Source: Clostridiales bacterium (lineage in GTDB: Bacteria; Bacillota; Clostridia; Christensenellales; Aristaeellaceae). From it: 64,000 nucleotides of DNA. The notes under the pieces were generated by a model. That model saw only the letters and a list, made by a program, of their open reading frames with translations. It was not told where the DNA came from and searched no databases. Numbering within the stretch: the first letter of the stretch is position 1; every line of letters starts with the position of its first letter. Below are positions 41,653-50,137 of the stretch, in pieces. Location of the stretch: contig SFFH01000010.1 in assembly GCA_004557905.1 (NCBI GenBank), positions 1 to 64,000 of the forward strand. The letters run 5' to 3'. A program made the translations under genes and the position numbers.

Positions 41653-41663
41653 TCTGATTCCGT

Positions 41664-43541
41664 TCAGCCTGCGGCCTTCGCCGTCTCCGGCTTGCCGTTC
41701 TTCCAGGGGTGGTACGTCGGCACGACCTCGGCAATCGCCTCCACGGCGCGCTCGTCGTTCTTGTCCACGACCTCCTCCAGCGTTTTCATCATGCGCTCAA
41801 ACTGCGCGTCGTCCACGCGGTCCACATTGGCCACGAAGATCTTCTTGTGCGCTGTTTTGGTCATCTTGTCCCGCTCGGAATCCATGAGCAGTTCCTCGTA
41901 GAGCTTCTCGCCCGGGCGCAGGCCGATGATCTTGATGGGCATATCGACGTCCGGCTCGTAGCCATAGGCGCGGATGAGCTTCTGCGCCAGGTCCATGATG
42001 CGCACAGGCTCGCCCATGTCCAGCACGAAGATCGAGCCGGATTTGGCGATGCCGCCCGCCTGCAGCACCAGCTGCGCCGCCTCAGGGATGGTCATGAAGT
42101 AGCGCACGATGTCCGGATGCGTGACCGTCACCGGGCCACCCTTGCGGATCTGCGCCTCCATCAGCGGGATGACGCTGCCGTGGCTGCCCAGCACGTTGCC
42201 AAAGCGCACGGCCATGCACTTCATGTCCGTCTTCTCGCCGTAGCGCTGGATGAGCATCTCGGTGATGCGCTTGGTCGCGCCCATGACGTTCGTCGGGTTC
42301 ACGGCCTTGTCGGTGGACAGCTGCACCAGGCGTTCCACGCCGTGCTCGCTGGCGGAGGCGAGCAGGTTGCGCGTGCCGAAGACGTTGTTCTTGATCGCCT
42401 CGGCCGGGCTTCGCTCCATCAGCGGCACATGCTTGTGCGCTGCCGCATGGAAGACCACCTGCGGATGGTACTGCTCAAAGACCTCGTCCAGGCGCTGCCT
42501 GTCGCGGATGGAGCCGATCAGCGTGATCACCGGACAATTCGCGCCGTACTTCTGGCGCAGCTCGTACTCCAGCTCGTAGGCGCAGTTTTCGTAGATTTCA
42601 AAGATGATCAGCAGCTTCGGCTTGAAGCGCATGATCTGGCGGCAGATTTCCGAGCCGATGGAGCCGCCGCCGCCGGTGACCATGACCGTCTTGCCGGTCA
42701 GGTAGCCCGCGATGGCCTCCGTGTCCAGCTCGATCTCCTCGCGGGAGAGGAAGTCGGAAATATTCAGCTCGCGGATGAACGGCATGCCCTCGCCGCCGGC
42801 CGGGTCCGCCGGCTCGGAGAGGATGCGCGTGTGGCAGCGGGCCTGGTTGCACAGCTCCAGAATCCTCTGCATGCGCGCGCCGTTGCCCAGCGACGGAATC
42901 GCCACGATGATGTCGTGGATGCCGTAGCGCGAGGCGAGCCTGGGAATGTCGTCCGTCTTGCCGCGCACCGGTACATTCTGGATGCGCAGGCCCTGCTTGC
43001 CCGGCGCGTCGTCCACCAGCAGCACGGGGCGGCCCATCTGCTTTGGGTTCTTGTTGCAGATGTTGACCGCGTACGCGCCCGCCTCGCCCGCGCCGACGAT
43101 CATCACCGGCCGCGCGTCGCCCAGGCCGCCGGGAATGCGGTCCTTGGAGCACACGCGCCAGAACATGCGGATGCCGCCGATGGCGATGGTGCCGATCAGC
43201 GCAATAAGGATCAGCACGCCGCGGAACAGGCCGAGGTTCATGAACTGGTTGGCCGCCAGCGTGATGACGCAGGCCACGCCGCTGAGCAGGCACAGCCTCG
43301 CTGTGTCGCGTACGCCGGCGTAGCGCCACATGATCTTGTAGACGCCGCCCACGGCATAGCAGCCCATATATGCAACCCAGATCACCGGCAGCGCATGCAT
43401 CATCGTCTGCACATGGCGGCTCGGGACATACATTTCAAAGCGCAGCTCCATGCTCAGGTACACGGAGAGCGTAATCAGCACAATATCGAGCAAAAACAGG
43501 CTGAGCTTTCTCAGCCACATGTGATCTCTAAACCACTTCAT
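41664..43541 (-). CDS. FlaA1/CapD-type nucleotide-sugar 4,6-dehydratase
   Basis: This 625-residue membrane enzyme makes UDP-4-keto-6-deoxy sugars for surface polysaccharide or glycoprotein synthesis. It has four N-terminal transmembrane segments (about 10-115), a first Rossmann domain with MIVGAGEAGAYAVNI, and the dehydratase domain with VTGGGGSIGSEICRQ and LVQLSTDKAVNPTNVMGATK. The GGGGGA site lies 6 bases before ATG. This long form resembles WbpM/PglF/CapD. No other sugar gene adjoins, but galK is next upstream. Confidence 0.92.
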   Translation of the reverse strand: MKWFRDHMWLRKLSLFLLDIVLITLSVYLSMELRFEMYVPSRHVQTMMHALPVIWVAYMGCYAVGGVYKIMWRYAGVRDTARLCLLSGVACVITLAANQFMNLGLFRGVLILIALIGTIAIGGIRMFWRVCSKDRIPGGLGDARPVMIVGAGEAGAYAVNICNKNPKQMGRPVLLVDDAPGKQGLRIQNVPVRGKTDDIPRLASRYGIHDIIVAIPSLGNGARMQRILELCNQARCHTRILSEPADPAGGEGMPFIRELNISDFLSREEIELDTEAIAGYLTGKTVMVTGGGGSIGSEICRQIMRFKPKLLIIFEIYENCAYELEYELRQKYGANCPVITLIGSIRDRQRLDEVFEQYHPQVVFHAAAHKHVPLMERSPAEAIKNNVFGTRNLLASASEHGVERLVQLSTDKAVNPTNVMGATKRITEMLIQRYGEKTDMKCMAVRFGNVLGSHGSVIPLMEAQIRKGGPVTVTHPDIVRYFMTIPEAAQLVLQAGGIAKSGSIFVLDMGEPVRIMDLAQKLIRAYGYEPDVDMPIKIIGLRPGEKLYEELLMDSERDKMTKTAHKKIFVANVDRVDDAQFERMMKTLEEVVDKNDERAVEAIAEVVPTYHPWKNGKPETAKAAG

Positions 43542-43583
43542 CGTTTGTCCCCCAATGGCGTACTTGCAAGCATTGAACAAGGT

Positions 43584-43612
43584 ATTATAGCACACTCCCT
43601 GCCGGGATTCAA
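43584..43612 (-). promoter_or_regulatory. Sigma-A promoter of the FlaA1/CapD-like gene
   Basis: Minus-strand TTGAAT, a 17-base spacer and TATAAT, with TGC before the -10. Confidence 0.75.
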
Positions 43613-43637
43613 CCCGAACGCCATGACTTTGGCATCG

Positions 43638-43665
43638 CAAAAGGACCGTCCCGAAGGACGGCCCT
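43638..43665 (-). terminator. Terminator after galK
   Basis: GGGCCGTCC with GGACGGTCC (one mismatch) around a tiny loop; TTTTG follows on the minus strand. It lies 13 bases after the galK stop. Confidence 0.75.
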
Positions 43666-43678
43666 GTATGGGGTTGGT

Positions 43679-44962
43679 TTACGCCTGCATCGGCATCATG
43701 ACCGCACCCTCCGGACGGATCATCAGCGGCGTGCAGCTGCCCTTGCCGAACACGCCGTTCATCAGCTCGACGTACGCGTCAAGGCGCGCCATCGGCACAT
43801 ACGCCTGGATGGTGCCGGCAAAGCCGCCGCCATGCACGCGCTGCGCACCGTCGCCCTTCAGGAAGCGGCGGCTCAGCTCAATGCCCATCGCCATCTGCTC
43901 CTGATTGGGGCGCGCATAGACGTTCTGCAGAAGCTTCCAGCTGCTGTCGCCAGAGGCCGTCACGTCGGCGAAGAACTTCGCCAGATTGCCCTCGCGCACG
44001 GCCGCAACCTGCTCCACCACGCGCGCGTTGTCGTCGAAGAAGTGCATCGCGCGCAGTACCGGACGGTCGCCCACCGCGGCGCGCACCCGGCCGATGTTTG
44101 CCTCAAACTCCGCCGGATCGACCTCGCGCAGCACCTTCTTGCCGAACTGCGCCGCGACGGCCTTCATCTCCGCCGGGATCGCCGCATAGTCATCGGTCAG
44201 GTCGCCGTGATCGCCGCCGGTGTTGACGACGCACAGCGCATAGCCCTTCGCCGCAAAGTCGCACGCCACCGCGTCCACCTTCGCGTCGGCCGTCTCAAAG
44301 TCGAGCGCAACCATGCCGCCGGCGGAGGCCGCCATCTGGTCGAGCAGGCCGCAGGGCTTGCCGAAGTACACATTCTCAACCCGCTGCGCAATGACGGCGC
44401 GGGTCTTGAAATCGATCACCCAGCCGTTGTACAGGCCGTCCAGAATCGCCGCAATCAGGATCTCAAACGCCGCGGAGGAGGACAGGCCGCTGCCGCGCAG
44501 CACGGACGAGGAGATCGTCGCCCTGAAGCCGCCGACCTTGTAACCCTGCGACTGCATGACGCCCGCAGTGCCGCGGATAAGCGCCAGCGTGGTGCCGAAG
44601 TCCTTCTCGCGGATCTCCAGGTTGTCCAGGCTGACCGTGATGGGCGGGAAGCCCTCGCTGTCCACGACGATCACGCCGTCGTCGGTCTTCTCCACACACG
44701 CGATGGTGTCCAGGTTCACGGCGCCCGCCAGGCAGCGGCCGTGGTTGTGATCGGTATGGTTGCCGCCGATCTCCGTGCGGCCCGGCGCAGAGAAGAAGCA
44801 CAGCGCGCCATGCTCTTCGCCAAAGCGCTTTTCAAAGCGCTCCACCAGCTTGCCGTAGCGCGCCTTCTGCTTGCAAAGTTCCTTCTCGCCTGCGCCGTAG
44901 AGCGTGGCCACGCGGGCGGCGAACGCCTCGGAATCCTGATATGCTTTCCACTGACTGTTCAT
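43679..44962 (-). CDS. galK: Galactokinase
   Basis: This GHMP kinase phosphorylates galactose at C1. The 427-residue protein has the galactokinase signature SAPGRTEIGGNHTDHNHG at about 52-69, the ATP loop LRGSGLSSSAAFEI, and the late GHMP motif VHGGGFAGTIQAYV. GGAGGG lies 8 bases before ATG at 44962. It is single, with its own promoter and terminator; no galT or galE is in the window. It is slightly longer than E. coli GalK because of N-terminal residues. Confidence 0.95.
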   Translation of the reverse strand: MNSQWKAYQDSEAFAARVATLYGAGEKELCKQKARYGKLVERFEKRFGEEHGALCFFSAPGRTEIGGNHTDHNHGRCLAGAVNLDTIACVEKTDDGVIVVDSEGFPPITVSLDNLEIREKDFGTTLALIRGTAGVMQSQGYKVGGFRATISSSVLRGSGLSSSAAFEILIAAILDGLYNGWVIDFKTRAVIAQRVENVYFGKPCGLLDQMAASAGGMVALDFETADAKVDAVACDFAAKGYALCVVNTGGDHGDLTDDYAAIPAEMKAVAAQFGKKVLREVDPAEFEANIGRVRAAVGDRPVLRAMHFFDDNARVVEQVAAVREGNLAKFFADVTASGDSSWKLLQNVYARPNQEQMAMGIELSRRFLKGDGAQRVHGGGFAGTIQAYVPMARLDAYVELMNGVFGKGSCTPLMIRPEGAVMMPMQA

Positions 44963-45013
44963 CGGAATATCCCTCCATGTCTGATCGGTGAAATTCTCAA
45001 AATATGTACCCTC

Positions 45014-45042
45014 ATTATTGACGCTTTGCGCCGTTTTGTCAA
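45014..45042 (-). promoter_or_regulatory. Sigma-A promoter of galK
   Basis: Minus-strand TTGACA, a 17-base spacer and AATAAT. The -35 region CTTGACAAAACG is repeated in inverse orientation at the divergent marR promoter. Confidence 0.7.
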
Positions 45043-45133
45043 GCATTCCCCGACATTCCGCCCAAAAAAGCGCCGCTTTCCTGCATCCCGGCTGAAACAT
45101 TTCGGAAACAACCGTCTTTTTTCCTTGAGCCAC

Positions 45134-45162
45134 TTGACAAAACGCAGTGCGCAGGGTATCAT
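45134..45162 (+). promoter_or_regulatory. Sigma-A promoter of the second marR gene
   Basis: TTGACA, a 17-base spacer and TATCAT lie about 50 bases before the MarR start. Confidence 0.75.
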
Positions 45163-45212
45163 ACACATCGTCGTTCATTTTATGAACTTTCAAAGGAGAA
45201 GGAGGCGTCTTC

Positions 45213-45668
45213 ATGACGGACATCGGCTATGCCGGCGAACAGCTGCTGGACGCCTGGCTGAACCTGACGAGCACGCTGTGGAACACACGGATCGTCTCGT
45301 CGCTGTCCTACAATGAAGCGCACGTCATGGGCATTCTGCTGCGATGCAGCACGAAGGAAGCCCCCATGACCGCCACCGACCTGATCCGGCGCACGCGCCT
45401 GCTCAAAAGCCAGATGAACAAGATCCTCACCCGGCTCGAGGCGCTCGGCTTCATCACCCGTGTGCGTTCCATGCAGGACAAGCGGATGATCCATGTTCTT
45501 CTGACGGAGGCCGGCAAGACCGCCTACCTCAAGGAGCACAAGGGCGTCGAAGCGATTCTCGATCAGCTGGTCAGCCGGATTGGCGCAGACCACGCGCTGT
45601 CCGTCGCGAGGGATCTCTGCGAGATCACCGACGAGCTGGACAGCATCGTCCCCCCGCCCGGCCGATAA
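45213..45668 (+). CDS. MarR family transcriptional regulator (second)
   Basis: This 151-residue protein has the MarR layout: a helical start, the helix-turn-helix MTATDLIRRTRLLKSQMNKILTRLEALGF, and the wing MQDKRMIHVLLTEAGKTAYL. AAGGAGG lies 7 bases before ATG. It starts 33 bases upstream of degV and is probably co-transcribed with it. It may control itself, degV or the divergent galK; nothing in the sequence settles this. Confidence 0.9.
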   Translation: MTDIGYAGEQLLDAWLNLTSTLWNTRIVSSLSYNEAHVMGILLRCSTKEAPMTATDLIRRTRLLKSQMNKILTRLEALGFITRVRSMQDKRMIHVLLTEAGKTAYLKEHKGVEAILDQLVSRIGADHALSVARDLCEITDELDSIVPPPGR

Positions 45669-45700
45669 CGACAACCGACTTTCGAAAGGAATATGCAGAT

Positions 45701-46546
45701 ATGATCCGTATCATCACCGATTCCGCCGCCGATTTTTCCGCCGAAGAGCTCAGGCAGTACGGCCTGACCATGGTGCCGCTGCAGGTCACCTTCGGCGAGG
45801 ATACCTACGAGGACGGCGTCACCCTGACCCCGGAGATCTTCTGGTCCCGCATCATGTCCGGGGAAAACCCCAAGACCTCCCAGCCCTCTCCGGACGCGTT
45901 TCTGACCGTCTTTGAGGAGGCGAAAGCCGCGGGCGACAGCGTCCTGTGCGTGCTGCTCTCCTCGGCCCTCTCCGGCACTGTGCAAAGCGCGACGCTCGCC
46001 AGGAGCATGGCCGACTATGACGACATCCACATCGTCGACTCCCTGCAGGCCGCGACCGCGGAGAAGATGCTCGTGCTGCGCGCCTGCCAGCTGCGCGACG
46101 AGGGCAAACTCAGCGCGGCCGAGATGGCCGAAGCGCTGCGCAGCTTCACCAAGCGCATCAAGCTCTACGCCTGCCTGGACACGCTGGATTATCTCGCGCG
46201 CGGCGGCCGCATTCCGCAGGCGGCGGCGAGCCTCGGCTCCCTGGTGCAGCTCAAGGTCATCGTCCATATCACGGAGGAAGGCAAGGTCGGCATGGCCGGC
46301 AAGGGCATGGGCCTGCACCGCGTCAGCGCCGCCGCCATCAAGCTCGCCCAGCAGCATCAGATCGATACCAGCTTCCCGGTGCTGCCGCTGTACACCTATC
46401 AGCCGGACAACTGCCAGAGCTTCGTCAAGAAGCTCAATCAGGCCGGCATCGCCTGCCGCGAGGAGGACGCCATGCCCGTCGGCGCCACAATCGGCACCCA
46501 TGTGGGTCCCGGCGTGTTCGGTCTGGTCTTTGTGGAGGCTGAATAA
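45701..46546 (+). CDS. DegV family fatty-acid-binding protein (first copy)
   Basis: This 281-residue protein of the DegV/EDD fold binds fatty acids and in known cases serves as FakB, presenting them to the FakA kinase. MIRIITDSAADFSAEELRQYG, KTSQPSPDAF and LSSALSGTVQSA are the hallmark blocks, and the C-terminal part ends HVGPGVFGLVFVE. AAAGGA lies 8-10 bases before ATG. It follows marR closely. The neighbouring second copy is clearly similar but distinct. No fakA gene is in the window. Confidence 0.93.
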   Translation: MIRIITDSAADFSAEELRQYGLTMVPLQVTFGEDTYEDGVTLTPEIFWSRIMSGENPKTSQPSPDAFLTVFEEAKAAGDSVLCVLLSSALSGTVQSATLARSMADYDDIHIVDSLQAATAEKMLVLRACQLRDEGKLSAAEMAEALRSFTKRIKLYACLDTLDYLARGGRIPQAAASLGSLVQLKVIVHITEEGKVGMAGKGMGLHRVSAAAIKLAQQHQIDTSFPVLPLYTYQPDNCQSFVKKLNQAGIACREEDAMPVGATIGTHVGPGVFGLVFVEAE

Positions 46547-46556
46547 GCACAAATCT

Positions 46557-46586
46557 CAAGCTCTGCACACGCAGGGCTTTTATTTT
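46557..46586 (+). terminator. Weak terminator between the degV genes
   Basis: AGCTCTGC and GCAGGGCT (one mismatch) around ACAC are followed by TTTATTTT. Confidence 0.55.
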
Positions 46587-46597
46587 CCCCGCAGGAC

Positions 46598-46626
46598 TTG
46601 ACAGCACCATCATTTCCGTGTATGCT
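46598..46626 (+). promoter_or_regulatory. Sigma-A promoter of the second degV gene
   Basis: TTGACA, a 17-base spacer and TATGCT lie about 55 bases before the start codon. Confidence 0.65.
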
Positions 46627-46682
46627 ATTCAAGTTCAATTTGTAAACCGTTCATATTTTCTACTATTGAAAGGAACCCACTT

Positions 46683-47528
46683 ATGCGTATCATCACCGAC
46701 TCCGCCGCGGACCTGACCCGCGAGGAGCTTGAACAAAACGACGTTCGCTGCGTGCCGATGCAGGTCATGTTCGGTACGGAGAGCTTCAGCGCCGCCGCGC
46801 TGTCCGGCGAGGAATTCTGGAAGCGCCTGCTCTCCGGCGAGACCGGCAAGACCTCCCAGCCCTCACCCGACGCCTTCCTCGCCGAGTTTGAAGCGGCGCA
46901 AAAGGCCGGCGAGGAGGTCGTCTGCATCGTCGTCTCCTCCGCCCTCTCCGGCACGATGCAAAGCGCGATGATCGCCGCGTCCATGCTGGAATCCGCAAAA
47001 ATCCACATCGTCGATTCCCTGTCCGCCGCGGGCGGGCAGAAGCTCCTGGTGCTGCACGCCTGCCAGCTGTGCGAGCAGGGTCAGCTGACCGCAGAGGAAA
47101 TCGCCGGCGCGCTCACCCAGCTCCGCAGCCGCATTCATGTCCGCGCCGGCCTGGACACGCTGGAGAACCTCGCGCGCAGCGGCCGCATCTCCAAAGCCGC
47201 CGCCAACATCGGCGCGCTGGCGCAGCTCAAGCCTCTGGTCCGCCTCGCACCGGATACGGAAGGCAGCATCGACGTCTGCGGCAAGGCCATCGGCCGCCAC
47301 CGCGCCATCGACGCCGTGGCCAGAATGATCAGCCGGTACAGGATTGACGAGCGCTTTCCCGTCATCCCGCTGTACACCCATTTCATCGACAACTGCGTCG
47401 CGCTGATCAAGAAGCTCCAGGCCGGCGGCATGACCGTCAGCGAACACATGGCCAGCGCGCTCGGCCCCACGCTCGCCACGCACATCGGCGCGGGCGCCTA
47501 CGGCGCCGCGTTCGTGGAGGCGGAGTAA
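46683..47528 (+). CDS. DegV family fatty-acid-binding protein (second copy)
   Basis: This 281-residue paralogue has MRIITDSAADLTREELEQND, KTSQPSPDAF, VVSSALSGTMQSA, RAGLDTLENLARSGRISKAAA and the ending THIGAGAYGAAFVE. The length equals copy one exactly. It has its own promoter and the site AAAGGAA about 8 bases before ATG. Tandem FakB-like proteins often differ in preference for saturated or unsaturated fatty acids; that is family knowledge, not seen here. A dispersed repeat starts 25 bases after the stop. Confidence 0.93.
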   Translation: MRIITDSAADLTREELEQNDVRCVPMQVMFGTESFSAAALSGEEFWKRLLSGETGKTSQPSPDAFLAEFEAAQKAGEEVVCIVVSSALSGTMQSAMIAASMLESAKIHIVDSLSAAGGQKLLVLHACQLCEQGQLTAEEIAGALTQLRSRIHVRAGLDTLENLARSGRISKAAANIGALAQLKPLVRLAPDTEGSIDVCGKAIGRHRAIDAVARMISRYRIDERFPVIPLYTHFIDNCVALIKKLQAGGMTVSEHMASALGPTLATHIGAGAYGAAFVEAE

Positions 47529-47552
47529 CCTCTCAAAGAATCGACCTGTAAG

Positions 47553-47787
47553 CGCGAAGCGAAGAAGGGAGTTTGAGGGATGAAATCCCTCAAGCAGGTT
47601 TTAGGGACCGGAGCCTGCCGCCGCCAGTGGCGGAAGCAGGCAGGCGGAGCGTCGGAAACGGCAAGGAGCGCTTGCGCGACTATGCCGGCTTCCCGGGTCG
47701 GCAGCCCTAACGTTCCCCCATGCGCGAAGCGCAAAAGGCAAGAATCGCAGCGGAGCCAAAGGCGACAATTGCGATTCCGACAACGCA
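47553..47787 (+). repeat. Dispersed intergenic repeat element, copy A
   Basis: The element opens with CGCGAAGCGAAGA and ends with a 51-base block (47737-47787) that matches 56801-56851 at 49 positions. That block contains GAATCGCA and TGCGATTC, an 8-bp stem with a 20-base loop. The middle is variable and rich in hairpins (GAGGGAT/ATCCCTC, GCCTGC...GCAGGC). It lies in the 3' region of degV. No protein is supported in the 363-base gap 47529-47891. Confidence 0.7.
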
Positions 47788-47838
47788 GCTTTCAACAAGC
47801 TCAAATTGAGAACAGTATGAAAGCGTTTCAGTCAAAGC

Positions 47839-47873
47839 AAAAACAGCCTCGGCGAAAAACCGAAGCTGTTTTT
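47839..47873 (-). terminator. Terminator after the Gx transporter gene
   Basis: AAACAGCTTCGG and CCGAGGCTGTTT (one mismatch) around a T-rich loop, then TTTTTG on the minus strand; the plus strand also ends in TTTTTC, so it may serve degV as well. Confidence 0.8.
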
Positions 47874-47891
47874 CTTATTCAATTTCGGTAC

Positions 47892-48404
47892 TCACATTTT
47901 CCCGCCGATGGTCTTCAGATGCTTCATGACCATCTGCGCGACGATGCCGGTCAGCACGCCCGTCACCACGCCGGAGATCATCAGAATCGGCAGATAGGTC
48001 ACCAGCAGCTGCGGCGTATTGAGCATCAGCACCGCCACCAGGATCTGGCCGACATTGAAGAACACCGCGCCCAGCGCGCTCACGCCGATGACGCTGACGC
48101 CCTTCATGCGGCTGACGAGGATCATCACCACGAGCGAAAGCAGGCCGCCGCCCAACGAGTAGAACATCGCATTCATGTTCGTGTAGATCAGCCAGCTCAT
48201 CAGCGCCTTGAGCAGCATCAGGACAAAGGACTGCCGGATGCCCAGCATGTACAGGCTGTACAGCAGCACGGAGTTCGCCAGGCCCAGCTTCACACCGGGA
48301 ATCGCCGCCGTCAGCGGAAACTGGCGCTCGATCAGGCCGAAGACCAGCATCAGGCTGGTGAGCAGGCCGGACAGCGCCACCTGCTGCGCGCGCTTATTTC
48401 GCAT
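47892..48404 (-). CDS. Gx transporter family (heptaprenyl diphosphate synthase component I-like) membrane protein
   Basis: This 170-residue protein has about five transmembrane segments and the family blocks FPLTAAIPGVKLGLANSVLL and GGGLLSLVVMILVSRMK. It is related to S-components of ECF transporters. In many anaerobes it sits with a NusG domain II protein and ApbE or Rnf genes, as the next gene upstream shows. GGAAGG lies 7 bases before ATG. Cargo, possibly a quinone or isoprenoid precursor, is not known. Confidence 0.88.
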   Translation of the reverse strand: MRNKRAQQVALSGLLTSLMLVFGLIERQFPLTAAIPGVKLGLANSVLLYSLYMLGIRQSFVLMLLKALMSWLIYTNMNAMFYSLGGGLLSLVVMILVSRMKGVSVIGVSALGAVFFNVGQILVAVLMLNTPQLLVTYLPILMISGVVTGVLTGIVAQMVMKHLKTIGGKM

Positions 48405-48435
48405 GGAATTCCTTCCTCTCTTTGGCGATCGCCGC

Positions 48436-49104
48436 TCAGTTGTCAGCGGGCACCATTTCGATGCTCACGTTGTTGGGCAGGCAGATGATGTATGTGCCCA
48501 GAATCCGGTCCTTGTAGGTATCCACATGGACCTCACCCTGGCCCACGCAGTCCTGGTTCTCGCAGGTGGAGAACTCCATGTACACCGTCTCGGGCGTGAT
48601 GTGTACCTTGTTGAGCTTGCCGTCGTCCTGCTTGATGGTGATGATCTTGTCGCGGTCCATCGGAATCGGATCGCCGTACTGGCGGCCGCCCACGGTCAGC
48701 ACCACATAGCCGCGCACGGTCTCCGCCTTCTTGGGCGGCATCGGGCCGACCATCGCGGCCTCCTGCGCCGGCTCAGCCGTCGGTTCGGTTGTCGGTTCGG
48801 TCGTCGGTTCATCTGTCGGCTCCTGCGTCGGTACAACAGTCGGTTCCACCGTTGGCACTTCAGTTGCTTCCGGAGCCTTATCGGTTTCCGGTGCTGCTGT
48901 CTCCGCCGGAACAATCAGCATCGACATACCGGTCGCTTCCGGAGACGGCGTCGCCTCCACATATTCAATCGCGTCCGGCGCCAGCGTCACGTCCGCGGTC
49001 TTTTTGCTCAGATCGGTCCCCGGCATGAGCCTGGACACGCCGAGCATCGCAGCGGCGACGGCAATCACCAGCACAATCAGCAGCAAATCTTTTCTTTTCG
49101 GCAT
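48436..49104 (-). CDS. NusG domain II-containing membrane protein
   Basis: This 222-residue protein has one N-terminal transmembrane segment (about 7-27), then a long Thr/Pro/Glu linker (about 45-125, repeats of TEPT and PTVEP type), then a NusG domain II-like beta domain with STCENQDCVGQGEV, whose cysteine pair is typical of the family, ending LGTYIICLPNNVSIEM. It precedes the Gx transporter gene by 31 bases. Role unknown; the pair often occurs with flavinylation (ApbE) systems. Confidence 0.88.
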   Translation of the reverse strand: MPKRKDLLLIVLVIAVAAAMLGVSRLMPGTDLSKKTADVTLAPDAIEYVEATPSPEATGMSMLIVPAETAAPETDKAPEATEVPTVEPTVVPTQEPTDEPTTEPTTEPTAEPAQEAAMVGPMPPKKAETVRGYVVLTVGGRQYGDPIPMDRDKIITIKQDDGKLNKVHITPETVYMEFSTCENQDCVGQGEVHVDTYKDRILGTYIICLPNNVSIEMVPADN

Positions 49105-49124
49105 CGGGAAAAAGCCTCCTGGTC

Positions 49125-49490
49125 TTACGCCTGCGCTTCCTTCTCGAAGGACAGCTCGATCTCATTGGTGCCATCCGCCCACAGGCGCTCCAGCTGGTAG
49201 TACTCGCGATCCTGCTCGTGGAACACGTGCACCATCACGTCGCCGTAATCCAGCACGCACCAGCGGCCCTCGGTGTAGCCCTCGCGGCGCTTGGCAAAGA
49301 CGTCGGCCTTGGCCAGCTCCTCCTCCACGTTCTCGGCCAGCGCCTTCACCTGCGGCACGCTGCGGCCCGTGGCGATGACCATATAATCGGTGATGACGGT
49401 CATCTCCGCCACCTTCAGCACGACGATATCCTTGGCGCGCTTGTCGTCAAGCGCCTTCGCTGCCAGCAGCGCGATTTCTCTCTGATCCAT
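49125..49490 (-). CDS. rsfS: Ribosome silencing factor RsfS
   Basis: This 121-residue protein binds L14 on the large subunit and blocks subunit joining in starvation. The blocks are DIVVLKVAEMTVITDYMVIATG and EGRWCVLDYGDVMVHVFHEQDREYYQLERLW. AGGAGG lies 10 bases before ATG at 49490. It is in the conserved set nadD-yqeK-rsfS. Confidence 0.95.
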   Translation of the reverse strand: MDQREIALLAAKALDDKRAKDIVVLKVAEMTVITDYMVIATGRSVPQVKALAENVEEELAKADVFAKRREGYTEGRWCVLDYGDVMVHVFHEQDREYYQLERLWADGTNEIELSFEKEAQA

Positions 49491-49528
49491 GTTTCTGTTT
49501 CCTCCTGTCTGTTGGTTCTGCTTTCCTG

Positions 49529-50137
49529 TCACGCATCCCCGGCCGTCCCGGGATCGCCGGACGGGCGTATCTCCTGCGCCAGCTCCGGCTCATAGTCCGC
49601 CAGCGCCGCAAGCGTATCCGGATGCAGCGGCTTACCCTGCTCGCGCACATGCTCAAGGCTCTGGCGCAGTGCGGCGTGCATCGCACCGTCCAGGTCCTGC
49701 ATGCACAGCGCGCGCAGGTCTTCAAGCCCCGGATAGGGCTTCCTGTTCGGCTCGATCACATCCGCCAGGTAAATGATCTTCTCCAGCCGCGTCATGCCCG
49801 CGCGGCCCGTGGTGTGCCAGCGGATCGCGCCGAGCACGTCCTCGTCCTGCACGCCGTAAACGTCCTGCGCCACGCAGCGCCCGGCCACAGCGTGCATGAG
49901 CGCCTTGGATTCCTTCATGACCGGGTCAACGTCCGCGCGCCTGGCCGCCTTGATCATCTGGGAAAGCGGCATGCACTTGGCGCAGTCGTGAAGCAGCCCG
50001 GCCAGCGCGGCCTTCTCCTCATCCTCGCCGAAAACGCGGGCCATCTGCCGCGCGGTCTGCTCCACGCCGAGCGTGTGCTCAAACCGCTGGCGATCCAGCT
50101 CCTTTTTCAGCTTATACTCCATCTTATCGCGTTTCAT
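49529..50137 (-). CDS. yqeK: YqeK-type HD domain hydrolase
   Basis: This HD-domain metal phosphohydrolase, family YqeK, splits diadenosine tetraphosphate symmetrically in studied members. It has 202 residues with RFEHTLGVEQTARQMA, the metal motif GLLHDCAKCM, and IRWHTTGRAGMTRLEKIIYLADVIEP. The start is ambiguous: ATG at 50137 overlaps the nadD end by 14 bases, and another ATG five codons later is possible; neither has a strong site, so translation is probably coupled. Confidence 0.92.
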   Translation of the reverse strand: MKRDKMEYKLKKELDRQRFEHTLGVEQTARQMARVFGEDEEKAALAGLLHDCAKCMPLSQMIKAARRADVDPVMKESKALMHAVAGRCVAQDVYGVQDEDVLGAIRWHTTGRAGMTRLEKIIYLADVIEPNRKPYPGLEDLRALCMQDLDGAMHAALRQSLEHVREQGKPLHPDTLAALADYEPELAQEIRPSGDPGTAGDA

